Assembly (NCBI RefSeq): GCF_039538365.1
Contig: NZ_BAABCA010000005.1
Location: 372,001 to 436,000 of the forward strand
Length of the DNA: 64,000 bases
Reading direction: 5' to 3'
Source: Postechiella marina
GTDB lineage: Bacteria; Bacteroidota; Bacteroidia; Flavobacteriales; Flavobacteriaceae
The notes below the pieces were generated by a model. That model saw only the letters and a program-made list of their open reading frames with translations. It did no database searches and was not told the DNA's origin. The position numbers were made by a program, and so were the translations under genes. How positions within the stretch are numbered: position 1 is the first letter of the stretch; each line of letters starts with the position of its first letter. This document shows positions 8,385 to 16,984 of the stretch, one piece after another.

Positions 8385-10802
8385 CTATTTTTTATTGTTT
8401 GATAAAACGATACCTTTTACATCTGTCTTGTAATTTACAAAAGAATTCCAAGGTCCATTTAGCCAAAGTAATACTTTATGTCCTTCGTTTGCTACAACTA
8501 TAGGTCTAATATTTCTATATTTTGAGTTTGTTGTTATTGCTTTCCATTTAATGCTAGAAATATCATCGCTTAAACCAATTTTAGCTGTATAAATTTCATG
8601 AAGACCTCCTAAGTCTTCTCCTGTAGACGGATTAACATCTGTAGAAATATAAACTTGAGACACATCTTCTGGATCAAAAGCCATTAACCCTGTATAGCTA
8701 CTTTCCATTGTATATAAGCATTTACCAGCATAAGCAATTTCTCTATCTATCCATTTTTCACCATTCCAAGATGCTACTCTAAAACGATGATCGTCGTTGC
8801 TTAAATACAGCGAATACCCCATGTGCGGATTATTTTCTGAATCTTTACCTGTAGCACAAGACCAAGAACTATTAGGTACACTCTCAAACCCTTTTGGTTT
8901 TTTCTTTGTTTCGCTACCTTTATAAACCTTTTCGGCTTCTGTTGTTTTTAAAGGTCCTTTAAAATCTTTAATTTTTGTACCATCAACATTATAAAAAGAT
9001 CCGTTAGAAAACTCTGCATAATACAAACTATTACCATATTGCCTAGGATGCCCGTCTGTAAATGATATTCCTACTGTATTTTTATCTTTCTGAAAATAAC
9101 GTGCATATGGTCTTTGTCTACCTTCCACTTCGTCTTCAATAAAATGTGAGCTTCTAGAGCTCCAAGTTTCACCATAATCTGTAGAGGTTATAAATGTTGG
9201 ATTAAAAGATGGTCCATCTCTAAAAAAGTTATATAACAATTTTTCATCTTCCATATAATACAAATTCATATAAGTAACTCCTTTGTTTTCTTTGTAATTG
9301 TGCACAAACTCTTGTTTGTCTCCCCATTCTAAATAGTTTGAGGCAGAAGATATGCTGTAATAATGTTTTTTCTCGTTGGCGTGTTTTGCCCACATGGCTA
9401 AAATACTACCATCTGGTCTAGCATAAAACGCAGGCACATCGTGGTCGTCTACTTGAAAGTTTTTATCTAAAATAATAGTGCCTTCATTTATATTATTCTC
9501 TAAATTATAAACACCAATTTTAACATCACCAGATTGCCCACTTAATCCGCCAAAAACAAGTTTACCATTATTAATTATAGCTCTAGGGTCTTGATACCAA
9601 CACCAACCACCGTCTTCCATAAAAGTTGTAAAAGGCGATATTACCTCTGCAGCCTTAACAACTTCTTTCTTTTCTGCAAACTTATAAACTTCTGCTGATG
9701 CAGCTAAAAAAGCGCCAACACCGTAAACTTCTGTATAATTTGGGTAACTATTTCCAGGAGCAGCGCCAATAGGTTGAATATAACCAACTAGACCATTGGG
9801 CGTAACGCACTCTGTTAATGCCTGCCAACCTTTAAGCATTATTGGCTCGTACGTTTTTGCATCTAAAATACCTCGATTTATTCCCCATGCTAAACCATAT
9901 ACAAAAAAGGAAGATCCGCTAATTTCTTTTACTGGATATCCATCTTCTCCTCCTAAAAGACCAGAAGACCAAGTACCATCTTTACGTTGAGTATTTTTTA
10001 ATGTTAAAGACATTTGCTTAAAAATATCTATATAAAACTGACTCTTTTCCCAATCTTCGGGTAAATCTGGAATCATTAAGGCTAAACCACCATAAACCCA
10101 ACCATTACCTCTAGACCAAAATAATTTCTCTCCATTTTTCTCTTTCTTATCTACAAAACTCTTATCCCTAAAAAACAATTGATTTTCTTTATCCCAAAGC
10201 GCGTTATAGGTTTTATTATACTGCTTATCCATAAACTCCAGATATTTTTCTTCTCCTGTTGCCTTAGCTAATCTAGCCCAAACAGGAGGCGCCATAAATA
10301 AAGCATCACACCAATCCCAATGCATTTTATCTGCTTTTTCACTAGTTAAAATAGAATCAAACTGTTTACGCAAAGGCTTTATTAATCTAGGGTGACCGTA
10401 TAATTCGTGCATTCTTAAATACATTTGTCCCACTGCATGGTCGTCTGCATGAAATAAACGCTTATATAATTTCCATTTGTTATTCACACCAATATCATAT
10501 AACCATTTTTCGTATGTTACATCTGGATTGGTTTTAGCCCATTCGTACATTCCTGCATAAAGCGCAGCATTTGTCCAGTCTAATTCATGATGCTTGTTTC
10601 TATTATTCCATTTCTTACGCTGTTCTTTTGGTGGGAGCGCTCTATATTCTCCCATATTCTCAAAAGTTTCTATTTGCCAATTTGCTACTTTATCTGCAAT
10701 AGCTTTAACTTCTACTGTTTTTGGTTGTTTTGGATCAGAATTACACCCCGTTATAATCATTAATACCCCTACAAGTAAAATTTTTAAAAATTTAATCTTC
10801 AT
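8385..10802 (-). CDS. GH105-like unsaturated uronyl hydrolase fused to BNR_4 propeller
   Basis: Lipoprotein of 805 residues (MIITGC, Cys20) with two catalytic-looking halves. Residues about 35-375 form a GH105/GH88-type (alpha/alpha)6 barrel with HADDH (118-122), WDWCDALFMAPP (162-173, with the likely catalytic Asp166) and WSRGNGW (229-235). These enzymes remove unsaturated uronic acids left by polysaccharide lyases. Residues about 393-800 are a BNR_4-type propeller beginning GGWCWYQDPRA with a DDHDVPAFY motif, as in ulvan-lyase-type propellers (PL24/PL25). A lyase plus hydrolase fusion is therefore possible but not proven. It is the first gene of the minus run and is divergent from the regulator at 10988. 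Confidence 0.85.
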   Translation of the reverse strand: MKIKFLKILLVGVLMIITGCNSDPKQPKTVEVKAIADKVANWQIETFENMGEYRALPPKEQRKKWNNRNKHHELDWTNAALYAGMYEWAKTNPDVTYEKWLYDIGVNNKWKLYKRLFHADDHAVGQMYLRMHELYGHPRLIKPLRKQFDSILTSEKADKMHWDWCDALFMAPPVWARLAKATGEEKYLEFMDKQYNKTYNALWDKENQLFFRDKSFVDKKEKNGEKLFWSRGNGWVYGGLALMIPDLPEDWEKSQFYIDIFKQMSLTLKNTQRKDGTWSSGLLGGEDGYPVKEISGSSFFVYGLAWGINRGILDAKTYEPIMLKGWQALTECVTPNGLVGYIQPIGAAPGNSYPNYTEVYGVGAFLAASAEVYKFAEKKEVVKAAEVISPFTTFMEDGGWCWYQDPRAIINNGKLVFGGLSGQSGDVKIGVYNLENNINEGTIILDKNFQVDDHDVPAFYARPDGSILAMWAKHANEKKHYYSISSASNYLEWGDKQEFVHNYKENKGVTYMNLYYMEDEKLLYNFFRDGPSFNPTFITSTDYGETWSSRSSHFIEDEVEGRQRPYARYFQKDKNTVGISFTDGHPRQYGNSLYYAEFSNGSFYNVDGTKIKDFKGPLKTTEAEKVYKGSETKKKPKGFESVPNSSWSCATGKDSENNPHMGYSLYLSNDDHRFRVASWNGEKWIDREIAYAGKCLYTMESSYTGLMAFDPEDVSQVYISTDVNPSTGEDLGGLHEIYTAKIGLSDDISSIKWKAITTNSKYRNIRPIVVANEGHKVLLWLNGPWNSFVNYKTDVKGIVLSNNKK

Positions 10803-10910
10803 TATATAGCTTTGTTTAGTTGTTTTTTTTTATAAAATTATTTAACATCTCCCGCTACAGAGTTAATAATAAATACATGGACAAATTACCTATTATATCT
10901 AAAAGCAGTA

Positions 10911-10944
10911 TATTTAACCCTTATTTAACGGTATTTGTAACGGT
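10911..10944. promoter_or_regulatory. Phased direct repeats in divergent promoter region
   Basis: The gap between GH105-BNR_4 (-) and the regulator (+) holds TATTTAAC at 10911-10918 and 10922-10929 and the variant TATTTGTAAC at 10932-10941. Overlapping these is TAACGGT, twice, at 10926-10932 and 10938-10944. Units spaced 10-12 bp put every copy on the same face of the helix, as expected for cooperative binding by a regulator. The neighbouring regulator at 10988 is the obvious candidate to bind here and control both genes. Confidence 0.4.
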
Positions 10945-10987
10945 TAAATCTTAATAAAAAAAAACGTTAACATACTCACATAAACAA

Positions 10988-12136
10988 ATGCTTTCTAACG
11001 AAAATAAACTAGAACTTTGCGAAGCCATTTTGAGAAGTAAAACATTTCAAAAATCGCCTAAAAGCACAGCTTTGCTAAGATACTTAGTACAAACTAGTAT
11101 TACTGGCGATATTTTAAAAGAAGACATTATTGATTTAGAGTTTTTTGGAGATAGAAATAATAACGACAAAAACAGCAACAGAGTAAGAGTTAACATTTAC
11201 AACCTAAGAAAAAAGCTTGATCACTATTATAATGAAGAAAATTCCAATTACAACTGGCGTTTATTTATAGATAAAGGTCAATACAATGTTAGATTTGAAA
11301 AAAGAAAAACAGAAGGCCAATTAATAAGCACTATTAAATTTAAAGATTTATTACCTTATATTTTAGCTATATGTGTTTGTGGATATTTTTATTACAATAA
11401 TAAAGCTCCGGAAGCTCCAACGCTATGGAAAGGTTATTTTAATAATAACAAACCCAACACGTTATTTATTGGAGACGCCTTTGGTTTTAAAGGAAAAACA
11501 ATTACAGGAGCAGATGGCTGGACAAGAGATTACAGTATTGTAAACATTAACGACTACTATAAACTACTTGAGAAAAAACCGGAATTAAAAACAACTACTT
11601 ACCCATCTAATTACAACTATATTACTGGAATGGGTGCAGAATCTTCGCACGATTTAATGCGTTTATTTGGAACATTTAATAGTGATTTTGAAATTAGGTA
11701 TTCTTCTAACTCGTCGTTTCAAGACATAAAAAAAGGAAACTTAATTTACGTTGGCCCTTTAAAAAACGAAAACAAATTTATTTCTATTTTTAACGAAGAA
11801 AATCCCTATTTTAAACTTGATAGTAAAGACATTTTGTTCTCTAACCACGAGACTATTGCTGATAAAAAGATTAATTACTCCTTATCTAAAAACGATAGAG
11901 ATATTGCCATTGTATCTAGAATACCTAGTGGCGAAAACAATGAAAGTTTTATTTTTTTCTCGAACCACGATATGGGTGTAAAAGCCACCATTAATTATTT
12001 TACCAACAAAGACTCTTTAAAAGTTTTTGAAGACAAATATTTAAAAGGAAAACAAAACTTTACCGGTGTTTTTTACGCCTATGGCAAAGACCGAACCCAT
12101 TTAAAAATGGAAACAGTTATGGTTGTTCCTTTTTAA
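10988..12136 (+). CDS. Membrane-anchored one-component regulator, acidobacterial type
   Basis: 382-residue protein without a signal peptide. Residues 1-105 are helical and contain LLRYLVQTSITG, DIIDLEFFGDR and RVRVNIYNLRKKLDHYY, then IDKGQYNVRFE. This follows the pattern of the N-terminal DNA-binding domain common in acidobacterial regulators (LxxLxxxTxxG, IxxxxFG, RVxxxxLRxKLxxYY, LPKGxY). A single membrane helix (about 121-136, LLPYILAICVCGYFYY) follows, then an outer domain with LIYVGPLKNEN and RDIAIVSRIPSG, which also match such proteins. It probably senses a ligand outside the membrane and regulates the divergent GH105 run. The family match is by eye. Stop is 7 bp from the convergent sulfatase stop. 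Confidence 0.65.
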   Translation: MLSNENKLELCEAILRSKTFQKSPKSTALLRYLVQTSITGDILKEDIIDLEFFGDRNNNDKNSNRVRVNIYNLRKKLDHYYNEENSNYNWRLFIDKGQYNVRFEKRKTEGQLISTIKFKDLLPYILAICVCGYFYYNNKAPEAPTLWKGYFNNNKPNTLFIGDAFGFKGKTITGADGWTRDYSIVNINDYYKLLEKKPELKTTTYPSNYNYITGMGAESSHDLMRLFGTFNSDFEIRYSSNSSFQDIKKGNLIYVGPLKNENKFISIFNEENPYFKLDSKDILFSNHETIADKKINYSLSKNDRDIAIVSRIPSGENNESFIFFSNHDMGVKATINYFTNKDSLKVFEDKYLKGKQNFTGVFYAYGKDRTHLKMETVMVVPF

Positions 12137-12141
12137 AAAGG
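12128..12141. terminator. Short palindrome between convergent genes
   Basis: CCTTTTTAAAAAGG is a perfect 14-bp palindrome that overlaps the stop codon of the plus-strand regulator, 3 bp before the convergent sulfatase stop. With A and T runs on both strands it may be a weak bidirectional terminator. It is short and AT-rich, so it could be chance. Confidence 0.3.
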
Positions 12142-12143
12142 CT

Positions 12144-13679
12144 TTAATTATCTAAATACCCTTTATCTAGTTCCTTTTGAAGTAAAGCCTGCATTTTTAC
12201 AATTTTTTCGGGATATGTATTTGATAAATTAACACGTTGCTCAGGATCTTTGTCCATATCAAACAATAAACAATCAGTTTCAAAATCTGAGTAACCCCTC
12301 ATTTTCTTAAACGAATCTGGCATTTTAGAATGTTCTCCTGTTTTTTTATTAATATATAACCATTTGCCATCTCGCAATCCCCAAACATCTTTAAAAGTAT
12401 TGTGAACCACTACTTTTCTATGTTCTTTTATATTTTTGTCTTTTAAAATAGATAAGAAGCTTTTACTATCTGGTGCCACTTGCTTTTCTAAATGAACATT
12501 TGCTATTTCAGCAACGGTAGACAAGATATCGACTTGAGATACCAGTGCATTAGACACCGAGCCTTTTGCAACCTGATTTGGCCATTTAACAATAAAAGGC
12601 ACATGGTGGCCTCCTTCCCAAACATCGCGTTTTAAACCTCTAAAATCGCCCATACTAAAATGATTATATTTTTCTGCCCTAGCAAAAGCATATTTTTCTG
12701 GTCCGTTGTCCGAGCTAAAAACAACGATAGTATTCTTATCTAAGCCTTTACTTCTTAAAGCTTTTAAAATTTGACCAACTACCCAATCGGTTTGAAACAT
12801 AAAATCGCCATAAGCTCCAGCCTCAGATTTCCCTATAAACTCATCGTTTGGAATAATTGGCGCATGCGGAGACGGTAAAGCCATGTAAAGAAAAAACGGT
12901 TCAGTTTCATTTTGATTTTCTATATAAGCTACCGATTTTTTAGTTAAAGTAGGCAACACTTCGTAAGGGTTCCATCCCTTTACTTTTGGACCAGGGCGAA
13001 ACTCCCACGAGCCTTCTTTTGTTTTAAATGCAATACCATTCGGATTCATAATTTCTTTAGGCAATTCGATAAAATTTTCATTCTCTATCCAGGCATAAGG
13101 CGGAAAATTAATGGTGCCATCACCAAAATAATAGTCGAAACCTCGATCTAAAGGACCTCCTTTTACCGGGTTACTCCAATCTATATCTTCTGGTTTATAG
13201 AAGGTCTTTTTCTTACCTCTTTGAACAATTTTACCGCTAGGTTTACTTTTTATTTGCCAATCCCAGCCTAAATGCCATTTACCTATGGCTGCTGTTTTAT
13301 AACCTTTTGATTTTAAAACATTTGCTATAGTAACATCAGAGTCTTTAAACATAGACGCTCCAAAAGAATTAACAATTTTATGCTGTCTCCGCCAATGATA
13401 CATCCCTGTTAATAAGGCCAACCGACTTGGAGAACAAATCCCCGAAGAACTATGTGCATCTGTAAAACGCATACCTTCAGACGCTAGTTTGTCCAAATTT
13501 GGTGTTGGTATCTTAGAATTAGGGTTCTGACATTTTAAATCGCCATAACCCATATCATCTGCATAAATAATAACAATATTTGGCTTTGTTTTTTGGGCAT
13601 GTGTTATTTGAAACATGACAAACAAAAGACCAATTAAAACCATACCAAACTCATGTCTTTTCAATAAATAATTTTTCAT
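12144..13679 (-). CDS. S1 sulfatase (CSPSR), tandem paralogue A
   Basis: Exported sulfatase of 511 residues with a signal peptide ending FQITHAQ. Metal residues D41-D42 (YADDMGYGD), canonical motif C82-S-P-S-R86 and FSSDNGPEKY are present. It closely parallels 13696-15222 throughout (QNPNSKIPTP, SSSGICSPSR, GDGTINFPPYAWIEN, GDFRGLKRD, WEGGHHVPFI), marking a tandem duplication; the two are 16 bp apart. This one has a cleavable signal while the neighbour is a lipoprotein, so they may work at different locations. It is the last gene of the 12.1-21.7 kb run. Confidence 0.93.
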   Translation of the reverse strand: MKNYLLKRHEFGMVLIGLLFVMFQITHAQKTKPNIVIIYADDMGYGDLKCQNPNSKIPTPNLDKLASEGMRFTDAHSSSGICSPSRLALLTGMYHWRRQHKIVNSFGASMFKDSDVTIANVLKSKGYKTAAIGKWHLGWDWQIKSKPSGKIVQRGKKKTFYKPEDIDWSNPVKGGPLDRGFDYYFGDGTINFPPYAWIENENFIELPKEIMNPNGIAFKTKEGSWEFRPGPKVKGWNPYEVLPTLTKKSVAYIENQNETEPFFLYMALPSPHAPIIPNDEFIGKSEAGAYGDFMFQTDWVVGQILKALRSKGLDKNTIVVFSSDNGPEKYAFARAEKYNHFSMGDFRGLKRDVWEGGHHVPFIVKWPNQVAKGSVSNALVSQVDILSTVAEIANVHLEKQVAPDSKSFLSILKDKNIKEHRKVVVHNTFKDVWGLRDGKWLYINKKTGEHSKMPDSFKKMRGYSDFETDCLLFDMDKDPEQRVNLSNTYPEKIVKMQALLQKELDKGYLDN

Positions 13680-13695
13680 ACTTAAAACCTAATAA

Positions 13696-15222
13696 TTAAT
13701 TTAAATAGCCTCTGCTTAATTCAGCTTTTAAAAGCGCTTCCATACTTTTAACAAGCTCTGGATTTTCTACATACAAATTAACACGCTGCTCTGGATCTTT
13801 CTCTAAATCGAAAAGTAAGCCTTTTGTATTAAAATCTTTATAGTTTCTCAATGCCTTATAATATTCTGGCATTTTAGAAACATCTCCTGTAGGCCCATTT
13901 ATATACAACCATTTACCATCTCTAACTGCAAAGTCTTTTTTTCTGGTATTATGAATTGTTGAAGTTCTTAAAAATTCGCCTTCTAATTTTCCTAAAATAA
14001 TAGGTAAAAAACTTTGACTGTCCATTGCTGCTTTTTCTGGAGTAGCGGTTTCTGTAATATCTAAAATTGTAGACATAATATCAACTTGTGAAATTAGTTG
14101 GTCTGAAACAGTTCCTGCTTTTATATAATTTGGCCATTTAATAATAAATGGCACATGGTGACCTCCTTCCCAAATATCTCGTTTTAATCCTCGAAAGTCA
14201 CCCATACTATAATGATTATATTTTCTTGCCCTTTCAAAAGCAAATTGTTCTGGGCCATTATCGGAAGTAAAAATTACTATCGTATTTTCTTCAAAACCTT
14301 TTTCTTTTAAAGCTTTTAAAACTTGCCCAGCTACCCAATCTGTTTGTACCATAAAATCGCCATAAGCACCTGCTTTTGACGTACCATCGAACTCATCATT
14401 AGGAATAATTGGTGCATGCGGAGATGGTAATGCTAAATATAAAAAAAAGGGCTTTTCTTTCTTTTGATTATGAATCCAAGACACCGTTTTTTTTGTTAAG
14501 GTTGGTAAAACTCTGTATGGATCCCAACCTGCTACTTTAGGCCCAGGACGCGAATCCCAATCAATCTCTTTAGCTTCTCTTTCAAATTCATTGAATTCAA
14601 AAAAATCATTAGGAGTTTCTACAAACCTATCATTTTCTATCCACGCATAAGGCGGAAAATTAATAGTGCCATCTCCATAATAATAATTAAATCCTCTATC
14701 TAACGGTCCTCCTGTTAATGGAGCATTCCAATTTAAATCGTCAACTAAATATGTTTTATGAGTTTTTCCCCAATAAGTACGCTCGCCAGATGGTTTTTTA
14801 TTTATAAAATTCCAATTCCATCCTAAATGCCATTTTCCAATAGCAGCAGTTTCGTAACCTTTATTTTTTAAAACCTGTGGCAATGTTATATCTTCATCTT
14901 TAAACATTGGAGGTCCAAAAGAACTCACAATATTATGGGTTCTACGCCAATGATATTGGCCTGTTAATAAAGCAAAACGACTTGGAGAACATATTCCTGA
15001 AGAACTGTGTGCATCTGTAAAACGCATCCCCTCTGAAGCCAATTGATCTAAATATGGTGTTGGAATTTTTGAATTTGGATTTTGACAATTTAAATCGCCA
15101 TACCCCATATCATCAGCATATATAATTACTATGTTTGGTTTTGTTGAGGGTATTATTTTTTGTGTATTTGTACAACTTAAAAACACACTTGCTAGCAAAA
15201 TACTAAGTATATTTATTCTCAT
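13696..15222 (-). CDS. S1 sulfatase lipoprotein (CSPSR), tandem paralogue B
   Basis: Sulfatase of 508 residues with lipobox VFLSC (Cys17). D37-D38, C78-S-P-S-R82 and FTSDNGPEQF are all canonical. It is the tandem paralogue of 12144-13679, with the sequence around both catalytic motifs almost unchanged. Upstream lies a 289-bp gap holding a decayed reading frame, so this pair may have its own promoter or depend on readthrough from 15512-16984. Confidence 0.93.
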   Translation of the reverse strand: MRINILSILLASVFLSCTNTQKIIPSTKPNIVIIYADDMGYGDLNCQNPNSKIPTPYLDQLASEGMRFTDAHSSSGICSPSRFALLTGQYHWRRTHNIVSSFGPPMFKDEDITLPQVLKNKGYETAAIGKWHLGWNWNFINKKPSGERTYWGKTHKTYLVDDLNWNAPLTGGPLDRGFNYYYGDGTINFPPYAWIENDRFVETPNDFFEFNEFEREAKEIDWDSRPGPKVAGWDPYRVLPTLTKKTVSWIHNQKKEKPFFLYLALPSPHAPIIPNDEFDGTSKAGAYGDFMVQTDWVAGQVLKALKEKGFEENTIVIFTSDNGPEQFAFERARKYNHYSMGDFRGLKRDIWEGGHHVPFIIKWPNYIKAGTVSDQLISQVDIMSTILDITETATPEKAAMDSQSFLPIILGKLEGEFLRTSTIHNTRKKDFAVRDGKWLYINGPTGDVSKMPEYYKALRNYKDFNTKGLLFDLEKDPEQRVNLYVENPELVKSMEALLKAELSRGYLN

Positions 15223-15279
15223 TATTTTTAGTATTATTTATTTATAATCATTTTCAATCTTAACATTTTAAAAATATTG

Positions 15280-15477
15280 TTATTCAGGAATCGTTTTAAT
15301 TTTAAGCTTAAAACCTTACGCCAAATCGTTCGGAATTTCTGAAGGTTTCTTTATAGTTAAATTATCATCGTTTATCTCACATTGTACTTTCTCATGGCTT
15401 CCTTAAATTTCAATAATTCTATCTTTTGTATTGCAACTTACACCCACGAAAAAGAATAATATTACACTTATTTGATT
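15280..15477 (-). pseudogene. Decayed small lipoprotein gene (candidate)
   Basis: In the 289-bp gap a single minus-strand frame reads NQISVILFFFVGVSC, which looks like a lipoprotein signal with lipobox, then NTKDRIIEI, stop, GSHEKVQCEINDDNLTIKK, PSEIPNDLA, stop, GFKLKIKTIPE, stop. All parts are in one frame with two internal TAA codons, and the residue composition is protein-like rather than random. No ATG remains at the front. I infer the remnant of a short lipoprotein gene; I do not recognise its family. Chance in AT-rich DNA is possible. Confidence 0.4.
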
Positions 15478-15511
15478 TTATCTTAACATCTTTATTTTAT
15501 CTTCTTAATTA

Positions 15512-16984
15512 CTATTTTGAAAGCTGCTTTTCTACTTTTCCCCACCAATATTCATAATGTTTACTCATTTTATCAACGATATCAAGATGTTTATTTGCAA
15601 TGTTTTGGGTTTGATATGGATCTGCTTCTAAATCAAACAACTCCCACTCCCCAGGCATAGTCATACGATGATGTTCTTTGTTGGAAGTATAAAGCATCGG
15701 AAGTCCATCTTGACGCTCCCAAATCATCCTGCATGTTTTGCAATTTGATTCGCTACATGGTTCTATGCGCACCAGCGTGTATTGCTTCCATCTTACACAG
15801 GAATTGGCATACTTATGATCTCTCCATTTTTCTGGGTCTTGCCACCTACCCACATGATGTACTTGCATCCTATCATCATTCAATTTATTTACTTTTCCCT
15901 CTAGTAGTTTTTTAAGGCTATTTCCTTCTAATTCTTTTTGTGTTTTGTTCGATATTTTAAGATTACAAAACTCTGCTAATGTTGGCAGTATATCTACGTG
16001 CCCCACCATTTCCGAAATTTCTCTTGGAATAAAATTTTCTCCTAGTTTCCATAACGAAAATGTACGAATTCCTCCAGACCAAACAGTTGCTTTTACACCA
16101 CGCATACCAGCATTGAACGTATCGACACCAAATGTGCCCCCATTATCACCCAAAACAACAATAATGGTATTATCTTCTAGACCTGCTGATTTTACTTTAT
16201 CCATTAGTCTACCCAAATTTTCATCTACATTGGCAATCATTCCATTAAATTCTGGTTTATACCTAACAGCATCCATTTGTTTTGTGTATTTGTTATATGG
16301 TTTAGTATACTTGCCTGGTACCACACAAGGAGAATGAGGTGTATAGGTTGCTAAGTAACAGAAGAAAGGTTGCTCTTTATTATCGTCAATAAAGCGCATA
16401 GCTTCATTAAAAATAATGTCTGTTCGGTAACCTTCGGTTTCAATCTCTACCTCATTTTTTAAAAGTTTGGGATTGTAATGTGTGTTTTGCATATCGCCAG
16501 GTACCACTAATGTTTTATTAAAACCTCTTGCCCATGGCCCATATGCTTTTGATTGCCCTAAATGCCATTTTCCAAAAAGTCCCGTTTCATAACCTTTAGT
16601 TTTAAACAAATTTGCTATTGTAGTACTTTCAAGACTCATGTTTCGCATTGGTTTTATTGTATGCGTAACCGATGAAAGAAACTCATGCTTTCCTGTTAAC
16701 AATGCACATCTACTTGGTGCACAAGTGGGGCTTACTGCAAAATTAGAAAAACTAACACTTTTGTTATGAAATGAATCAAAATTTGGTGTTTTTACAATTG
16801 GATTACCATAAACTCCTAAATCTCCATATCCCATATCATCGACCAATACCACAATGACATTTAAAGGCTTTTTAGTATCTAAAGTATTTACGCATGCTGC
16901 AACCAACATAGTGTTAATTAAACCAACTATGCATAACAATAAACACAACGTTTTCCTTTTAAACTTTTTAATAATCATTACCAT
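15512..16984 (-). CDS. S1 sulfatase lipoprotein (CAPSR)
   Basis: Sulfatase of 490 residues, probable lipobox LVAAC (Cys31). Metal residues D49-D50 (LVDDMGYGD), motif C88-A-P-S-R92 and VLGDNGGTFG are canonical. The start overlaps the stop of the upstream sulfatase gene by 17 nt, as expected for translational coupling; ATG codons at 16984 and 16978 are both possible. The C-terminal part contains an unusual Cys cluster (CSESNCKTCRMIWERQDG), a possible disulfide or metal site absent from neighbouring sulfatases. Confidence 0.92.
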   Translation of the reverse strand: MVMIIKKFKRKTLCLLLCIVGLINTMLVAACVNTLDTKKPLNVIVVLVDDMGYGDLGVYGNPIVKTPNFDSFHNKSVSFSNFAVSPTCAPSRCALLTGKHEFLSSVTHTIKPMRNMSLESTTIANLFKTKGYETGLFGKWHLGQSKAYGPWARGFNKTLVVPGDMQNTHYNPKLLKNEVEIETEGYRTDIIFNEAMRFIDDNKEQPFFCYLATYTPHSPCVVPGKYTKPYNKYTKQMDAVRYKPEFNGMIANVDENLGRLMDKVKSAGLEDNTIIVVLGDNGGTFGVDTFNAGMRGVKATVWSGGIRTFSLWKLGENFIPREISEMVGHVDILPTLAEFCNLKISNKTQKELEGNSLKKLLEGKVNKLNDDRMQVHHVGRWQDPEKWRDHKYANSCVRWKQYTLVRIEPCSESNCKTCRMIWERQDGLPMLYTSNKEHHRMTMPGEWELFDLEADPYQTQNIANKHLDIVDKMSKHYEYWWGKVEKQLSK

